64,000 bases of DNA, from contig CP136066.1 of assembly GCA_032622095.1 (NCBI GenBank), positions 103,005,319-103,069,318 on the forward strand, given 5' to 3'. Under the pieces are notes generated by a model. The model did no database searches. It was given only the letters and a program-made list of their open reading frames with translations, and was not told the DNA's origin. The stretch's first letter is position 1. The number at the start of each line of letters is the position of its first letter. The DNA is from Siphonodentalium dalli. Taxonomy: Eukaryota; Mollusca; Scaphopoda; Gadilida; Siphonodentaliidae. Of this stretch, positions 51,708-63,935 are shown in pieces. The translations under genes were made by a program, and so were the position numbers.

Positions 51708-52613
51708 GCTTCCACACTGAAAAACATAGAACTGAATGAGCTACCGGCAGTGGTGCCCAGGCAATGCTGGGAATATCTGCACTTTGGCGCGTGCTCACGG
51801 CGAAAGTGCAGATATCCCCATAGCAAGGCATCAATCTTTGATGCACACTGCCACCTTGACTTGGTTGAAAAATACCACAATAGGGGGCTAGGGGACTTTC
51901 TGCTGCCCCGTAATTTTGCTGGATGTGTGACCAATTTTTCTCATCCAAAACAATGGTCATCATTCAGCAAAATTATGGAACAGCCGGAAGTTTGGGCCAG
52001 TGTCGGCATTCATCCGAAATTAGCCGACCAGTGCCCAACCAAATTTTCCAAATTGGAAGATTTGGTCCACAGGGATAGGGTTGTGGCCATTGGTGAGACT
52101 GGCCTGGACATATATTGGGAGGGTGCTCCTTCACTGGAAGTGCAGGAGGCCTCCTTTATACGCCACATCAGTCTCGCCATTGAACACAACCTGACCCTTG
52201 TTGTGCACTGTAGGAATGCTGAGGAACATGTTTACAGAATAATGTACCAACATGTTCCTCAGCATCACCCAGTGCACATGCACTGTTTCACAGGAATCGC
52301 CAAAGTCGCAATGGACTTTGTCGATTTCTGGGACAACCTCTACGTTGGGGTTGCTGCCAAACCGTTGCAGACTAAACAAGTCAAGGCAACAGTGGCGGCA
52401 GTCCCAATTGAGAGGTTAGTCCTCGAAACAGATGCCCCCTTCCTGAAACCTGGTAAGACTGAGGGCTATCCAAAGTCTTATGAGTTTACTCATCCTGGCC
52501 TTGTTGTGTTTGTAGCACAAATGGTGGCTGACATTAAACAAATGCCTGTCAGCCAAGTGCTAAACTCCACAACACTTAATACCAGGGTGTTATACTCAAT
52601 TCCAGGGAGATAA
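51708..52613 (+). CDS. CCCH zinc finger-TatD nuclease (TATDN2-like), terminal exon
   Basis: The acceptor TTTTATTCTATTGTAG ends at 51707; the exon opens ASTLKNIELNELPAVVPR and stops at 52611-52613. A CCCH finger, C-x8-C-x4-C-x3-H (CWEYLHFGACSRRKCRYPH), leads into a TatD domain. Metal ligands and catalytic residues, numbered from 51750, are all present: H33 and H35 in DAHCHLD, E116 in IGETGLD, H153 in VVHCRN, H178 in HMHCFTG and D228 in LETDAPFL. TatD enzymes are 3'-5' exonucleases or AP-like nucleases acting on DNA or RNA. The finger suggests RNA binding. Domain length is normal. There is no ATG in frame within the exon before the finger, so at least one upstream exon is expected. The gene looks intact; a retroposed or multicopy family member is possible. 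Confidence 0.85.
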   Translation, partial: ASTLKNIELNELPAVVPRQCWEYLHFGACSRRKCRYPHSKASIFDAHCHLDLVEKYHNRGLGDFLLPRNFAGCVTNFSHPKQWSSFSKIMEQPEVWASVGIHPKLADQCPTKFSKLEDLVHRDRVVAIGETGLDIYWEGAPSLEVQEASFIRHISLAIEHNLTLVVHCRNAEEHVYRIMYQHVPQHHPVHMHCFTGIAKVAMDFVDFWDNLYVGVAAKPLQTKQVKATVAAVPIERLVLETDAPFLKPGKTEGYPKSYEFTHPGLVVFVAQMVADIKQMPVSQVLNSTTLNTRVLYSIPGR

Positions 52614-53324
52614 ATTGTTTTACTCAAACTATTCGCTTGTGGGTATCAGCTATAAATTTATCATGCAAGGCAATCAATAATGTTCAGGTCTAATTACATT
52701 ATATATGATATCAAGTTATCAACATATCTTTTGTTGTGTGTAGTGTAAGTGTCCAAACAGCATACTGTATAATCACTATGTCAGTGTCTCAGCCACTTAC
52801 ATCTCTATGGAGAAATACAAGCAATAAGTAACTACGGCATTATCAGTATGTTCAATTAGAATTGATAAAAATTAGAGAGAAAAATGAAAGTGTAATTATA
52901 CACATTTACATCAGATGTAAGAGAGAGGTTATACAAGTATACAGGTACAGTTGCCCATTATAAATGGTGAATATTAAAGAGCGTTCCTTGAAATATGTTT
53001 TACGCTCACTCTCATTATATCTAATGATGATCTTGTTAGGGCTCTGATACTGTACCTGTGTTATGGATTTATGATTTGTCAATTGGTGGGATGCTTTTAA
53101 TGTTAAACAGTGTAATTACAGTAGGAAACCCAGATTATATCTTACAAAGTAATTTTCATGTTACCAATTTAAAAAAAAAATGAAGCCCTTCGGAGAGCAT
53201 GAGATGGAAGCCATTGACATTTTATATATATTATTAAGCTTAGATCTGATCGCTCTTTTGTAAATTAACTTCTTTGGAACAAAACTAAGTGAATCCAATA
53301 TAAACATATTATGCCATGAAAACT
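52614..53324. other. Downstream stretch, no gene seen
   Basis: AT-rich DNA downstream of the TatD exon; no clear AATAAA signal close to the stop and no recognisable repeat. Confidence 0.5.
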
Positions 53325-53640
53325 AGCTGAACCCAGCCCTAGACCCTGGTGTGGAGTATAAACTACCTGGGGGCTGGGTCGTTGTACCTGGAATCAGGTC
53401 GACCCAGTCGCTGGGGTTCTATGGGTGCCTCGCAAAGGGGCCAAGCGTTAATGAGAAAACAATCGGCTGTATAGTAACACTATAGTTTGAATCCAGATTT
53501 ATATCTGGCATGGTTCAAACATTCCTATTAGCCGGACAGATTCCTGTGCTTGCCTGGTCACCACTGTGAGATACTAAATGAGCACATTGTCAACTATCAT
53601 AAATTGGCCACTGGTGAGTGAGATGTGTTCCTTGTTTAAG
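53325..53640. repeat. Dispersed repeat related to the 149-bp triplicate
   Basis: GAGTATAAACTACCTGGGGG then CTGGGTCG...GGTCGACCCAGTCGC parallels the 49417 unit (GAGTGTAAACTGCCTGGGGG). It continues with GGTGCCTCGCAAAGGGGCC, which the triplicate lacks, so this copy shows a longer parent element. Confidence 0.6.
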
Positions 53641-53734
53641 TTCCATTCCGTTTTGTTTTATTTGCAAAAGTTTTTCAGTTATTGAGTTAGATTTTATGTC
53701 GAGTTCAATTAATTTATCGCATTTACAGACTATA

Positions 53735-54330
53735 TGCAAATAGCCTAAATATGCAAATTACCCATGTACCTAAATTAACATACATGTAGTATTGTTTATG
53801 ATGATCATATTGCTTTTACTTGTCTAATAAACCCAAACTTAGTTTGGTGCCCTAATCTCTAAATAGTGTAAGTAAAGTGGACAGAATTTTCCTATTATCA
53901 GTGCCAATATGTTAATGATAGGAAATATGCAAATTATATGCAAATGAGACTAAATAGACCATGGTTATCTCTTGAAATATAAAAAATATGGCACATAAAT
54001 GATCTTCTTAGAGATTCATACTGAAAATACACATTTCAGTCCTCTTTCAGTGTCGCTAAAATTTTTCTATTAAAATTTAGTTCAAATTACTAATGATTCA
54101 TTTAAAAAAGGGGCGTGGCCCTTATTTTGTCAATTTAATGAATAATTCATGACCGTTGTCCATTTTTGTTCTCATATTGATATGCAGTTTTTGTTATAAA
54201 TTATATTACAGGTTATCAATCTTCAATCCATGGTTCCAGGGAAGAACTTCCGTGTAAAATAAGTTTTCTCGGTGATTTTCAGTTGAATTTCCTAATTAAA
54301 TATGCAAATTATATGCAAATTAACAAAATG
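53735..54330. repeat. Stretch with recurrent ATGCAAAT octamers
   Basis: ATGCAAAT or TATGCAAATT occurs at least seven times (near 53735, 53750, 53926, 53938, 54300, 54314), often as ATGCAAATTATATGCAAAT. It is probably an AT-rich dispersed repeat; the octamer is also a known POU-factor site. Confidence 0.5.
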
Positions 54331-54719
54331 CCGATAAACAAATTTGCATATTCGGCCAGTCATTGCGTAAAATTATTTTATCCGAATACTTGTTCCAAGT
54401 TTCATACAGAATCGTTGAGTAGTTTAAGAGTTACATGTATTTCAATGTATTTTAATGTAATTTTATTGTGAAAACTCCCCCCAAAAAAGGTCATTTTGGG
54501 TCCGTCCCACACTTTGGAGAATAGTCATAAAGCACTGGGAGCCGATTACCAAAAAAACACCTAGTTTTTTAACATTCAAACGACCATATCTCCAGAACTA
54601 AAGGGAATTTTTCAATTCTGTAAAAAGTTATGTGTATTGTTTTCATTGCCCTTTAAAATGACACCAGTTTTAGTGCAAACACATCTGTTTGAAATTTCGA
54701 GTGGAATTGCCTAGTAATG

Positions 54720-57135
54720 GTGTTCGTGCCGATCACAAATCCTGTGTACCCTTCAGCACATTTTCAAACCCTGTGTGCCCTTGATCAGCACTTGTTTTGG
54801 TGGGAGTAACCCCTTCAGCGTTATTATATGCACGCGGCGGCAGGTGGGGTTGAATTAAAACATTTGTATGACTATGAGTGAAATATAGTAGTAGAAAGTA
54901 TTCAGTTACGATTTGTAATGTTTTTTTTAACGTTTTATTAGATAGATTGTGTGGTAGAATCTTCCGCACACTGTTTCGAGAAAGCTTACTGCGTGGTATC
55001 TTCTAGACGAACATAAGACTAGCACCAGTAGCGGCAGTACAAAGGCTGACACCACAGCCAGGTGTTAATTAACTACGGCTTATACTCTGTCTTTTTGGGA
55101 ATTACACATTGAAATGAAAACATGTGACTAATCGTGCATGCATGGATTAACTGTGTCCGGAAAATCATTGTTACAAATGGATTTCAAGACGTATATGACA
55201 ACCCGCATAATATACTAGACCGACAATCATTTTCCAACAATTTTCTCCATACAATGAAAGATAAAGTTCTACTGGTATGCCAGTTCATGGACAATTAATG
55301 ATATTTATAGAGTTTACCAATTAAGTGTCTAATTTTCACTTTTGCTCCATTGAAAAATTGTTAATTAAAATTTTATCAGTTTAGTTAGAGTTCATTTTCA
55401 GTTGAGAAACTAGCAATCTTTACTGTATATTGACCGTACCATACTCAATATTCCAAAGCCACACAAGGCCTCGGTGGTGGGCAGTCTCACCCCTGTCAAG
55501 TATGTGGTCCTGCTAATATGCTACGATCCTGGTGGTCCTACTGAATTGCCATGATGCGGGTAGGGCAAACTGATGCCGTTACGAAAAAGTACCGTTATTT
55601 TTTCTAAAGTTGTAATATTCGCGGTGTTTGGCTAATCTGAGTGATTTGATAAAAAAAACAGTGTATGAAACATTCAAGAACACATATATTTTTGAAAAAT
55701 ATAATAACGCCTACAGGTGCTGGTGTTTCTGAATTGAAGTGAATAACCATCTTGATGATGGTCGATTTTGAACAAAACATGTTTTGTAGTGTATAATGGA
55801 GAAATAAAACAAAATAAGCAACATATGGTGTGATTTTATTCCGTCATTTACCGATAGGACTACTGCTTGGTGCATCGGCGACAGGTGATAACTAATTTTC
55901 CTCAGCATAATGGTAGCCTTTGTTGTTGATTAATTACTGATGTGCCATCGCAGATTAGCTGGCTTAGCAATAATAATTCAGTGACGTTTGGCAGTAATAT
56001 GTAATCATGCAAGGTTTCATAAAAGAGTGTCCCGATGACAACATCGACGTGATAAAATGGCGATCAGACCTTCAAGAAAGGCTATTAAATATACCAGAAC
56101 ATGTAGCTCGATGAAAGGAGCAGGCAGCTGTTCATTTTAAACTTTTAAATTGCCTGCAGAGAAAGTGAAAATGCAAAACATTGATTTGTGATAAAACCTG
56201 ACTTTCCAGTTTATTTATTGCCCCCCCCCCCCCCCCCCCCCCCCCCTGATAATTTTGGAGAACTATTGTAATCGCGCGTCTGTTCGTGTGTCTGTCCGAT
56301 TCCTTGTCAGACTTGTCATTTTCGTGCTGTCGGGATAATTCTAGTTAATATCAACTGATCCCAACTAAACTTGACATCGGGAATATCCATCACATTGTTC
56401 AAGTCAACTTTGAATGTGGTTCAGATCTGCTGATTTTTGACGGAGCTTTCGCTCCGTTTTTCCTACTAAAAATATAAACTGATTCCACTTAGAATCTGCC
56501 GAAAATTATTCCATCATATAAAAATTCCACACAAATTCTGTTTTTCTGAGCTTGTGTCTCATATGGTTGCTGTAGCATACTTGGCGACATGGTTCCATAA
56601 CTTCTTTATTTACATGTTGGTATCTTCAGGCTATAGATACGTGTATTAGTTTTAAATCTCACATGTTGTTTCGTAATTGTCCACATGAACAGACTCTACT
56701 ACCGGTACTCCAAGCTGAAGTTTTCGCGATCGCCGCACTGTTTTCTATAGATTTACGCTCGCTATGTCATCAAAAATCAAAGAAAATCACACCATATGTT
56801 GCATTATTTTGTTTTATTTCTTCATTATACAGCACAAAACATGCGTTAAATGTCATGTTCCGCCTTATTTTCCCCACAGCTTGGTTCAGCCTGATATTTC
56901 GATGCACCCGTGGCTACTAACTAATCCGATACCGCGCAGTAAGTTTTCTCGAAACAGTGCGCAGGAGATTCTACCACTCACTCTCTCTAATAAAACGTAA
57001 AAAAAAACCTTACAAATTCGCAATTAAGACGTTCTACTACTATATTTCATTAATATAAATGTTTTAATTCAACCCCCACCTGCAACATGTGCATACTAGC
57101 TGTTTTATTTCTACCGCGCAGTTTTGCGCACTGTT
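54720..57135. mobile_element. 2.4-kb composite foldback with long diverged arms
   Basis: The left part (GCAGGTGGGGTTGAATTAAAAC, AACGTTTTATTAGA, CACTGTTTCGAGAAAGCTTA) is answered on the right by TAAGTTTTCTCGAAACAGTG, TAATAAAACGT and GTTTTAATTCAACCCCCACC. A second inner pair matches 55770-55845 to 56785-56850 (GAAATAAAACAAAATA, CAACATATGGTGTGATTTT). No transposase frame is visible. The outer left 100 bp recurs alone at 43590-43745. Confidence 0.7.
56221..56246. repeat. Poly-C run of 26
   Basis: Uninterrupted C run; prone to polymerase slippage and a possible assembly weak point. Confidence 0.95.
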
Positions 57136-59737
57136 TCGAGTTGCCCGTCACAGGGACCATGAAGTGACATTTCATTCTTCATTGCAATGCCTCACATATC
57201 AGCTAAAACTAGTAATACTAAAACTTTTCTGAAAGTACTGTAGACTGTACGCGACCTGAGTTCCAATATGTCCTAAGTTCGGTTGTGGTACAAAACATGG
57301 TTTGGTGTACCGTTGGAACCGGAATTAAGTTATCTATCAGATGGTCACCACAGCGATAACGGAACGGTAACGCCATAAAACACGATTCTTTGTTGTCAGT
57401 GGTACCTGAACGTGAAATATAGTTGGGCTGAGAACAGTGACCGTAATGTAATGACGCTGTGGTAGGTTTCCTATTCTGCTCTATTTCACCTTGAATTTTG
57501 TTTTTATATTTCGATAAATACTCAATGGTACGAAAAATAATTTAGTGTTTCATAAAAATTATATTACAACTGTTTTATATAGTGCAACTGCGCATGCAGA
57601 CACTGTGATTTTATTTCGCAGGTGGGGGGAAATCGCAGATGGGGAAAATTGGCAAGCCCGCAGTTGATGCAGCGCTGCGATATTATAGACCCTTCTAGTT
57701 CTATTACATGTGTAGTTGAAGTTCTGTATAGGTCTCTAATGTGAAAACAAAGCTGAAAGGCAAAGGGTTACATGTATATTTCATTCTTCTCTTTATGCAA
57801 TTCTAGATATGTGGCACCGCAATTGCTGACATTAAGATATATACATGTATATATTTATTTTGTGCCCACCAATACTAGTATCTCAATTCAATTGAATTAG
57901 TTTATTATCTTAAAACTCATATTGTACAATTTCATGAATATTGAGACACAACATATTTAAAAATGAGAATAGGAGAACATTGTTATATACTATAACTACA
58001 AGGGCGTAATGCTGGGTACGGCTGGACGGTTTTGGCCGTACCAATATTTTGCTGACAAAGGTGAATGATATACTTCTAACATGTAGGACCAGGGCACGAT
58101 CACGGCCCAATGCATTATGATAAGTTCAGCTCCTGCCATTTCCGGTATGCCCAATTAACTTATTAAGAGTATTGGAACAACGAATTATTTGAGCAGTACA
58201 CATAGTTATGATAAGTTGCATCATATTCCGTGCATACATGTATGCATATGCATGGTATAGATCTGCCATTATATATAACAAACCGACCAATAGCCCTTTC
58301 AGCCATAACACAAACTCCTTTCCAATATAGGGCTGTATAGGCCTAAATATTCCTAATTTATGCTCCAGGACTAAGCACTGCCAGGAAAGTGCATGGGCCA
58401 AATGTGTATGTGGTATTGACGTGTGGATTTTGGTAATTTTAGTTGTTACGATACATGTATCGCCAACCGTAGGCATGTAACTACCGTATTCCAAATTCAG
58501 TCATTCAGGTATAGGCTATAATAGCATTTTTTCAACCAGCTTGCATGCCGCATCAATGGCAATGTACATGCAATTCGGTGGGGGGTTTCGTGATGAGCAA
58601 ATTTCTCATTAACGTCGGAATTGATACCAGATTTCATGTTCTCCACCTTCCAAACCACACCCCAGGTGCTGTCAGTCAATGCTAAGATGGTGGATGTACA
58701 TATTCTCGCACACTGCTGAAGTTGGACAATTAATTCTGGAAAAAAAGCCTGGTTAGTGATCATGACATTTGAACTTTGAAGTTAAATTTTCCGAGATTGT
58801 GTTCTCCTCCACTCTTGTGTTCTCCCTCACTCACTGCTTTGCAACTCGGATAATGCTTCACAGCATATGTAAATTAAGCCCCATATTATTCGGCTGTACG
58901 AATAATTGTATGCCCGCTACGCCCCTGTATAACTACAATATATAATTAAAGTCAGCAATTGCGGTGGCTGGTATGGTGGGGACCATGGTCCTCTTCTCTC
59001 TGTCAGGGTAGCATTGGGAGAATCATTATTTAATCACTCTCTTTCCTGCCTCGACACAGTTAAAACTGTCTCCCCTGATCAAGTCCAGTGGGTTGAATTT
59101 GTTGTTTGTGCTAGTTGCCAAGGACACGCCACAATTTTCCTGGTAAAAATCAAACATTGCTTGATCGCTATGATATGCCTGCGCTCTTGTCGTGAGCATT
59201 TGGTGCTAAATCAGTGATTTCCCCCCACCTACGATTTAAAACTGCAGCATCTGCAATCTGCAATCGCTCTTAGCTGCCCAGAAATTATCGAGATTAGGTT
59301 TGGCACAACAAAGTTTCAGCCGATTGAAATAAAAATATATTTTGTTTCCCCGGACACTACCAACCTAAAAAAAACCTCCCTTCTCAAAATATTTGATTGG
59401 CATCTTATAAAAATATTGTTTTTACTTCCAGTCAGGATGATGATCATATGAAATAATACTAAAAATTTATGTAAAACCCATTTTATGTTACCTAGAAAGA
59501 CAGATATACCATCATTGTTAAAATATCTAGATGAATATATAGCTCAGATCTTTCAATCGTGAATATTGAACATTAAAACAATTAGGAAATGGCCTCATGT
59601 TGGCTCTGCGGAAAAAAAAACACCCATTGAGAACTTGGTCCAGTTCTTTGTCTCATTATCATCCGAAGTGTCTTGTTTTCTTCAGGTGCATACACTTCTG
59701 GGACTGGTCAGTGACCTCTAGTAGAAGGTAAAATAAT
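57136..59737. other. Intergenic stretch without recognised genes
   Basis: Short open frames only, none with family motifs or convincing splice sites. No strong repeat was noticed. Confidence 0.45.
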
Positions 59738-59783
59738 TTGCCTACCTACCTAATCACTTAATTTGCCTACCTACCTAATCACT
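59738..59783. repeat. Short direct duplication
   Basis: AATTTGCCTACCTACCTAAT appears twice in tandem about 85 bp upstream of the FAM89 coding start. Confidence 0.8.
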
Positions 59784-59870
59784 CTTGAAACAAAAGGTTG
59801 GGTCCTGGTGAAACACTGATATTTTTTATTGTGGCCTGACCCTGAAATAAGCATAGCATTTGTAATTCAG

Positions 59871-60176
59871 ATGGACTTGTCATCTTATCCTGATCTACCT
59901 CCGCTGCCTGATGTTTTTGTTGATGCTGCTCGGTCTGTTAATCAGGATGTCGACCACTGGACTGAGACCGGACAAATGCACACTCTAGATGACGAGCATC
60001 AACACAATGGGGTGAACGACAGTCCTGATATCATACCTCGTGACACATCCAAATTAGTCGTAACTGAAAAATTGGAAGGTGCTACTACCAACAAAGAGGG
60101 ACCATCATCGACAAGTGACCCAAAATCCAGTAAGAACAGCTTCAGCAGTGCTCTCGGAAGGTTACAAAGTGAAATG
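59871..60176 (+). CDS. FAM89: FAM89 homologue exon A
   Basis: 102 codons, MDLSSYPDLPPLPDVF to ALGRLQSEM; donor GTGAAT. A middle Asp/Thr/Ser-rich part is not conserved. Confidence 0.85.
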
Positions 60177-62322
60177 GTGAATAATAAAATTTAACCCTTC
60201 AACTGAATGGATTCTCCCAGTCCCAGGCAGTTTTGAAAGTATATATTAGAAATCCTGGTTGCGCCATTATTCAGTTATAGGAATGTTCATTTATCTACTG
60301 GATATCTCCATCAGCCCTCGAAATAAGCTATAACAAAAGGCAATGCCGTTGAAAAAGCTGTAATAGCCAGTATATAATTTCATGCAGTTCTAAATAAGGG
60401 CTGCTCCATCCATGGATTATCAGATCTCGTTAAATTTTGGTATGGAGTTTCGCCATCAGGATCACGAAAGTTAAAAAGAGTACATGTCCAATGATGTTTG
60501 CATTCAGAGTTAGCCATTGATCGTTTGAAATTTTAGATTTTCTGTCTTCAGAGATATGTGAGCTAACAATGATCACATATCAATGAGATTGCTTTTGTTC
60601 GCCATCAGGAGCACTTTGAAATAGAGCTTGTGGTTATAAATAGAGAATTAGATCCGATCAGGGTTCGCGCTGCCACTTGCCAATGGTAAAAAATAATTTC
60701 TTCATTTGGGAATAATTCAAAAGTCACTATAAAGAAACCTACACAATTGACAAAACAAACAGACATTCAAAGCTCATTAAGCTGTATGGATAGTTAATCG
60801 ACGGCGGTTAAATCTGAAAGTCATAAAAAGTGATGTATTGAGGCGGGTATAAGTAATTTGTTTATTACCGGCGGTTCATTTCTCAAGAAAGATTATGTCG
60901 CTATGCAAGAAACCGTAATATGTAATGATAAAATTGTTTTTACAGTTAATCCTGTTTGTCTGTTCGGGTCATGTGCACAGTCATTGTAACAATGCATGTA
61001 AATGGTGACAATGTATTCGGAGTATATTTGATGGTTGGTTTTTTTGGCCAAGGATTATAAGACAATAAGTTAATCAGTTGATTGTCAATGGCAACAGATT
61101 AATTAGCGGCTCTTTGATGACAGAGACTTGTAATTTGTAACATTGCTGCTTTGATATACATGTATATTACTAAAACTAACTTGTCGAAAGCTTTAACATA
61201 TTTTATGTGTATAAATGGATGAATTTTATCTTCAAAAGAGAATTTAATATTCATAATTTTTCCAAAATTAGACCATTGGCTTTCAAAATTTCAGTTGGCA
61301 AACATAAAATTCCAACAGCTTTGCACTTCAGATATCTATTGCCATGAGCTGGTGATCGTATTCATAATCGTGAAGAAATTAAGGTAGTGCACATTAATGC
61401 AGTAAAGATACATTTATGATCAGAGTTTTATGATTGTCACGATAAGTTGACATCTATATTCTAAACACATGTAAATATTTAGGAATGCTCACCACACTGT
61501 TGGACGTGTTAGCTCAACATGCCTACATATAAATCAATGGGTATCTGGTAACTACTCATTGGTGAGTATTCAGTTATAAATCAGAGAGCTAACATGATGT
61601 GAAATACTCCACTTCAAAGTGTGTTCAATTACCCTTGGCGAATAGTCTCGCTGAAAGTAGTTATTTTTGTAAATATTAACTTAACCCAAATTGATCTCAT
61701 ACAACATCATTCTTATATTTGAATTATCTGCCTTGTCATTTGTAGGTACAAATGTTGCTACTAGCTTGTTGGCGAATAATTTGACCCGAATAAAGATCCA
61801 AATATCTATAATTATGCATTGTTTAGACATTGTTTTTTGTATGCAATGGTAAAACTGATGTCACTGTATGATGTGGTTGGATCTGATAGCAATAAATGTT
61901 GACTGTTGAATTTTTGGAAGGGAATATTATCTGAGTAGTCAGTTATAAATTGAATCACTGAAATAAGCCTATAATATGCATATAATTCTCCGTTTCAGAA
62001 AGGTTTACGAAAGCTGGATTTATCACTTTTTCACCAACTCTGGTCTCTTCATGAGGCGATACAAGAATTCAAAGATGCTGTGCAGGGCGACTACTCAGAA
62101 ACAAACTCTCTGTATTCATGTGGGTCATTTTCATCATACGGACGTGTCAATTCGTTGACGAGCCTTGATAGTTTGGACTTTAATGATGACAGCACCCTGG
62201 ACTACCAGCAGGATCCGATTGTTGGTGACTCATTGTCCAACAGTGCATCTAGTCTACTGGCACAAATAAATGAATTGAGAGAGCGAGCAGAGATCGACTT
62301 CAAGGATTTCAAGCTATCATAG
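59871..62322 (+). CDS. FAM89: FAM89/LRAP25 (leucine repeat adapter protein) homologue, two coding exons
   Basis: Exon A, 59871-60176, starts at ATG after a possible acceptor (TTTGTAATTCAG). It contains YPDLPPLPDVF and ends SSALGRLQSEM at a GTGAAT donor. Exon B, 61999-62322, follows CTCCGTTTCAG and begins KGLRKLDLSLFHQLWSLHEA, then IQEFKDA, an acidic Ser-rich tail and a stop at 62320. Phase is 0. The junction EM|KGLRKLDLSLxxQLWSL matches human FAM89A/B (recalled: [27 protein letters not shown]), and LPPLP matches their N terminus. The product is about 210 aa, near the vertebrate length. In mammals LRAP25 adapts MRCK kinase to LIMK1 for actin control; function here is inferred. A MITE starts about 48 bp after the stop, in the likely 3' UTR. 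An upstream non-coding exon is possible. Confidence 0.87.
60196..60310. repeat. Dispersed repeat, TGGATTCTCCCA family copy in the FAM89 intron
   Basis: AACTGAATGGATTCTCCCAG...AGGAATGTTCA resembles copies at 16359 and 21640. The rest of the 1.8-kb intron (60311-61998) shows no other clear feature. Confidence 0.4.
61999..62322 (+). CDS. FAM89: FAM89 homologue exon B
   Basis: 107 codons plus stop, KGLRKLDLSLFHQLWSL at the start, with the leucine repeat region, and a tail ending ERAEIDFKDFKLS. Confidence 0.88.
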   Translation, partial: KGLRKLDLSLFHQLWSLHEAIQEFKDAVQGDYSETNSLYSCGSFSSYGRVNSLTSLDSLDFNDDSTLDYQQDPIVGDSLSNSASSLLAQINELRERAEIDFKDFKLS

Positions 62323-62369
62323 CAACAGTAACATGCCTCAATCTGTGATTTATTATATTTTTAGTTATA

Positions 62370-62582
62370 AGTAATGCCCTAAATAATCGACTTCTTAACC
62401 ACAGCAGAATTATGGGTAATTTTTCAGGATTTAGTCGGAAATATGGCTTGTTGCCATTCATCAGAAAGCTCTCAGTGAGAGCTTTCCGATGAATGGCAAC
62501 AAGCCATATTTCCAAATAAATCCTGAAAAATTTACCCATAATTCTGCTGTGGTTAAGGAGTCGATTATTTAGGGCATTACTG
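62370..62582. mobile_element. CAGTAATGC MITE in the FAM89 3' flank
   Basis: Both palindromic arms are present. The left end is slightly eroded (AAGTAATGCCC) and the right end is CATTACTG then TA. Confidence 0.9.
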
Positions 62583-62657
62583 TATGTAAAATGGCTCCGA
62601 CCATTTCAAGATTCATTCGTGACTATATAACTTACTCAGTATGTTATCTAGCCTTGA

Positions 62658-62891
62658 AATAGTGTGTCTTTCATTTGCAGAATGAGGTCCCTAGAGGGTT
62701 AATTTAGTGATGCTAATCCACATAGCTGGCTAGCATCACCAAATTCAGCCTCTGGGGACCTCATTCTGCTAAAGCTATGGGAGACCTAGAATCAGATTGA
62801 ATATCCCCAGTTGAAGATGGTGATGTTCACCCATTAGTCACCTCAATTATGCATTTTATCTTCTGAAAATTAGGGGATATAGAAACTGAAC
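62658..62891. mobile_element. AATAGTGTGTC foldback family copy
   Basis: AATAGTGTGTCTTTCATTTG, GAATGAGGTCCCTAGAGGG and the inverse CCTCTGGGGACCTCATTC are followed by GATCAGATTGAA...GGTGATGTTCACCC text shared with 5300-5430. Confidence 0.75.
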
Positions 62892-62949
62892 AGAAGGGAA
62901 AAATTAACTTAACTCGTTTGGGACGTGATACTTTTGAGAAAACATTACT

Positions 62950-63660
62950 CACAGACGTGATTGTTTGCAGAAATGCTTACTTTTATATAATTTTATAGCA
63001 ATTTGTGCGTGTACTCAATGTTGGGTCAGACCATTTGACAAGGCAGTATTCTCCGCGTGACTATATGGGTAATCATCAGTAGTCTAGAAATTTTGGGTAG
63101 ATACCACCAGATTGCGACCAGTTGCCATAGCAACATATTTTCGGAAATTTATGCGTTTGGGGGCTGTAACTTCGCTATATGACGATATGTTTGCGACATT
63201 TTGAATAAAATATAAATGATTTCCGAAGTTAAATGATCCAGGAATATTTTGCCAACATCTGGAACTAGCCTTGCTCGAAAATCACCCAACACCGACAGAG
63301 GACGCCATTCAAAATGGCCACCAAACTGATCAAAGCCCCGTTTTCTAACATTAAAATACTCACTTTATATTAATTTATAGCAATGTATGTGTTAATTTAA
63401 TGTTGGGTCCGACCATTTGTCATGACAGAATTCGACACGTGACAACTCATAATATATATATGGGTGATCATCCATAGTTTGTAAATCTTCAAATTTTTTG
63501 GGTAGTTACCACCAAATTGAGACCGGTTGACATGGCAACCGATTTTCGGAAAATTATGCATTTGGGAGCTGTAATTTCACTATACGGAATGTCTGCATGT
63601 GATATTTTGAATCAATTGTAATTAATTTCCAAAGAAATAGGATCCAGGAATATATTTAAA
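62950..63660. repeat. Diverged tandem duplication, ~381-bp period
   Basis: ATTTTATAGCAATTTGTGCG...CAATGTTGGGTCAGACCATTTG (62990) and ATTTATAGCAATGTATGTG...TTAATGTTGGGTCCGACCATTTG (63371) begin two related copies. Both contain a TTGNCATRGCAAC site. Confidence 0.8.
63121..63134. promoter_or_regulatory. Palindromic X-box-like site GTTGCCATAGCAAC
   Basis: It matches the RFX X-box consensus at all positions. It lies in the tandem repeat downstream of FAM89; the second copy (GTTGACATGGCAAC, near 63526) has one mismatch. Functional relevance is uncertain. Confidence 0.3.
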
Positions 63661-63935
63661 TTGCCCCAACTTCTTGTTCCATCTGCTGAAGGGGTCAAGA
63701 TTCACCTGCCATGGTGATTGCCAACCAAAAACTTGTCTACGCATCTATGGCTTAGGCTACTGGGCGCCGCCATTTTGGAACAATGACGTCACGAATCACG
63801 ACACGCGACCCCCAAAATAGGTTACATCTTCCCGGACCCCTCTCTGGGTGATCGGCCTATATTGAATACATGTTACTATGCGCAAAACATTTAATTATAA
63901 AAGAATCATTTGCTGATAACAAGTGCATGAAGTGG

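Noticed and set aside
53487-53500. tRNA-derived SINE B box (GTTTGAATCC)
   Set aside because: No A box at the right distance and no cloverleaf; left as an unclassified repeat.
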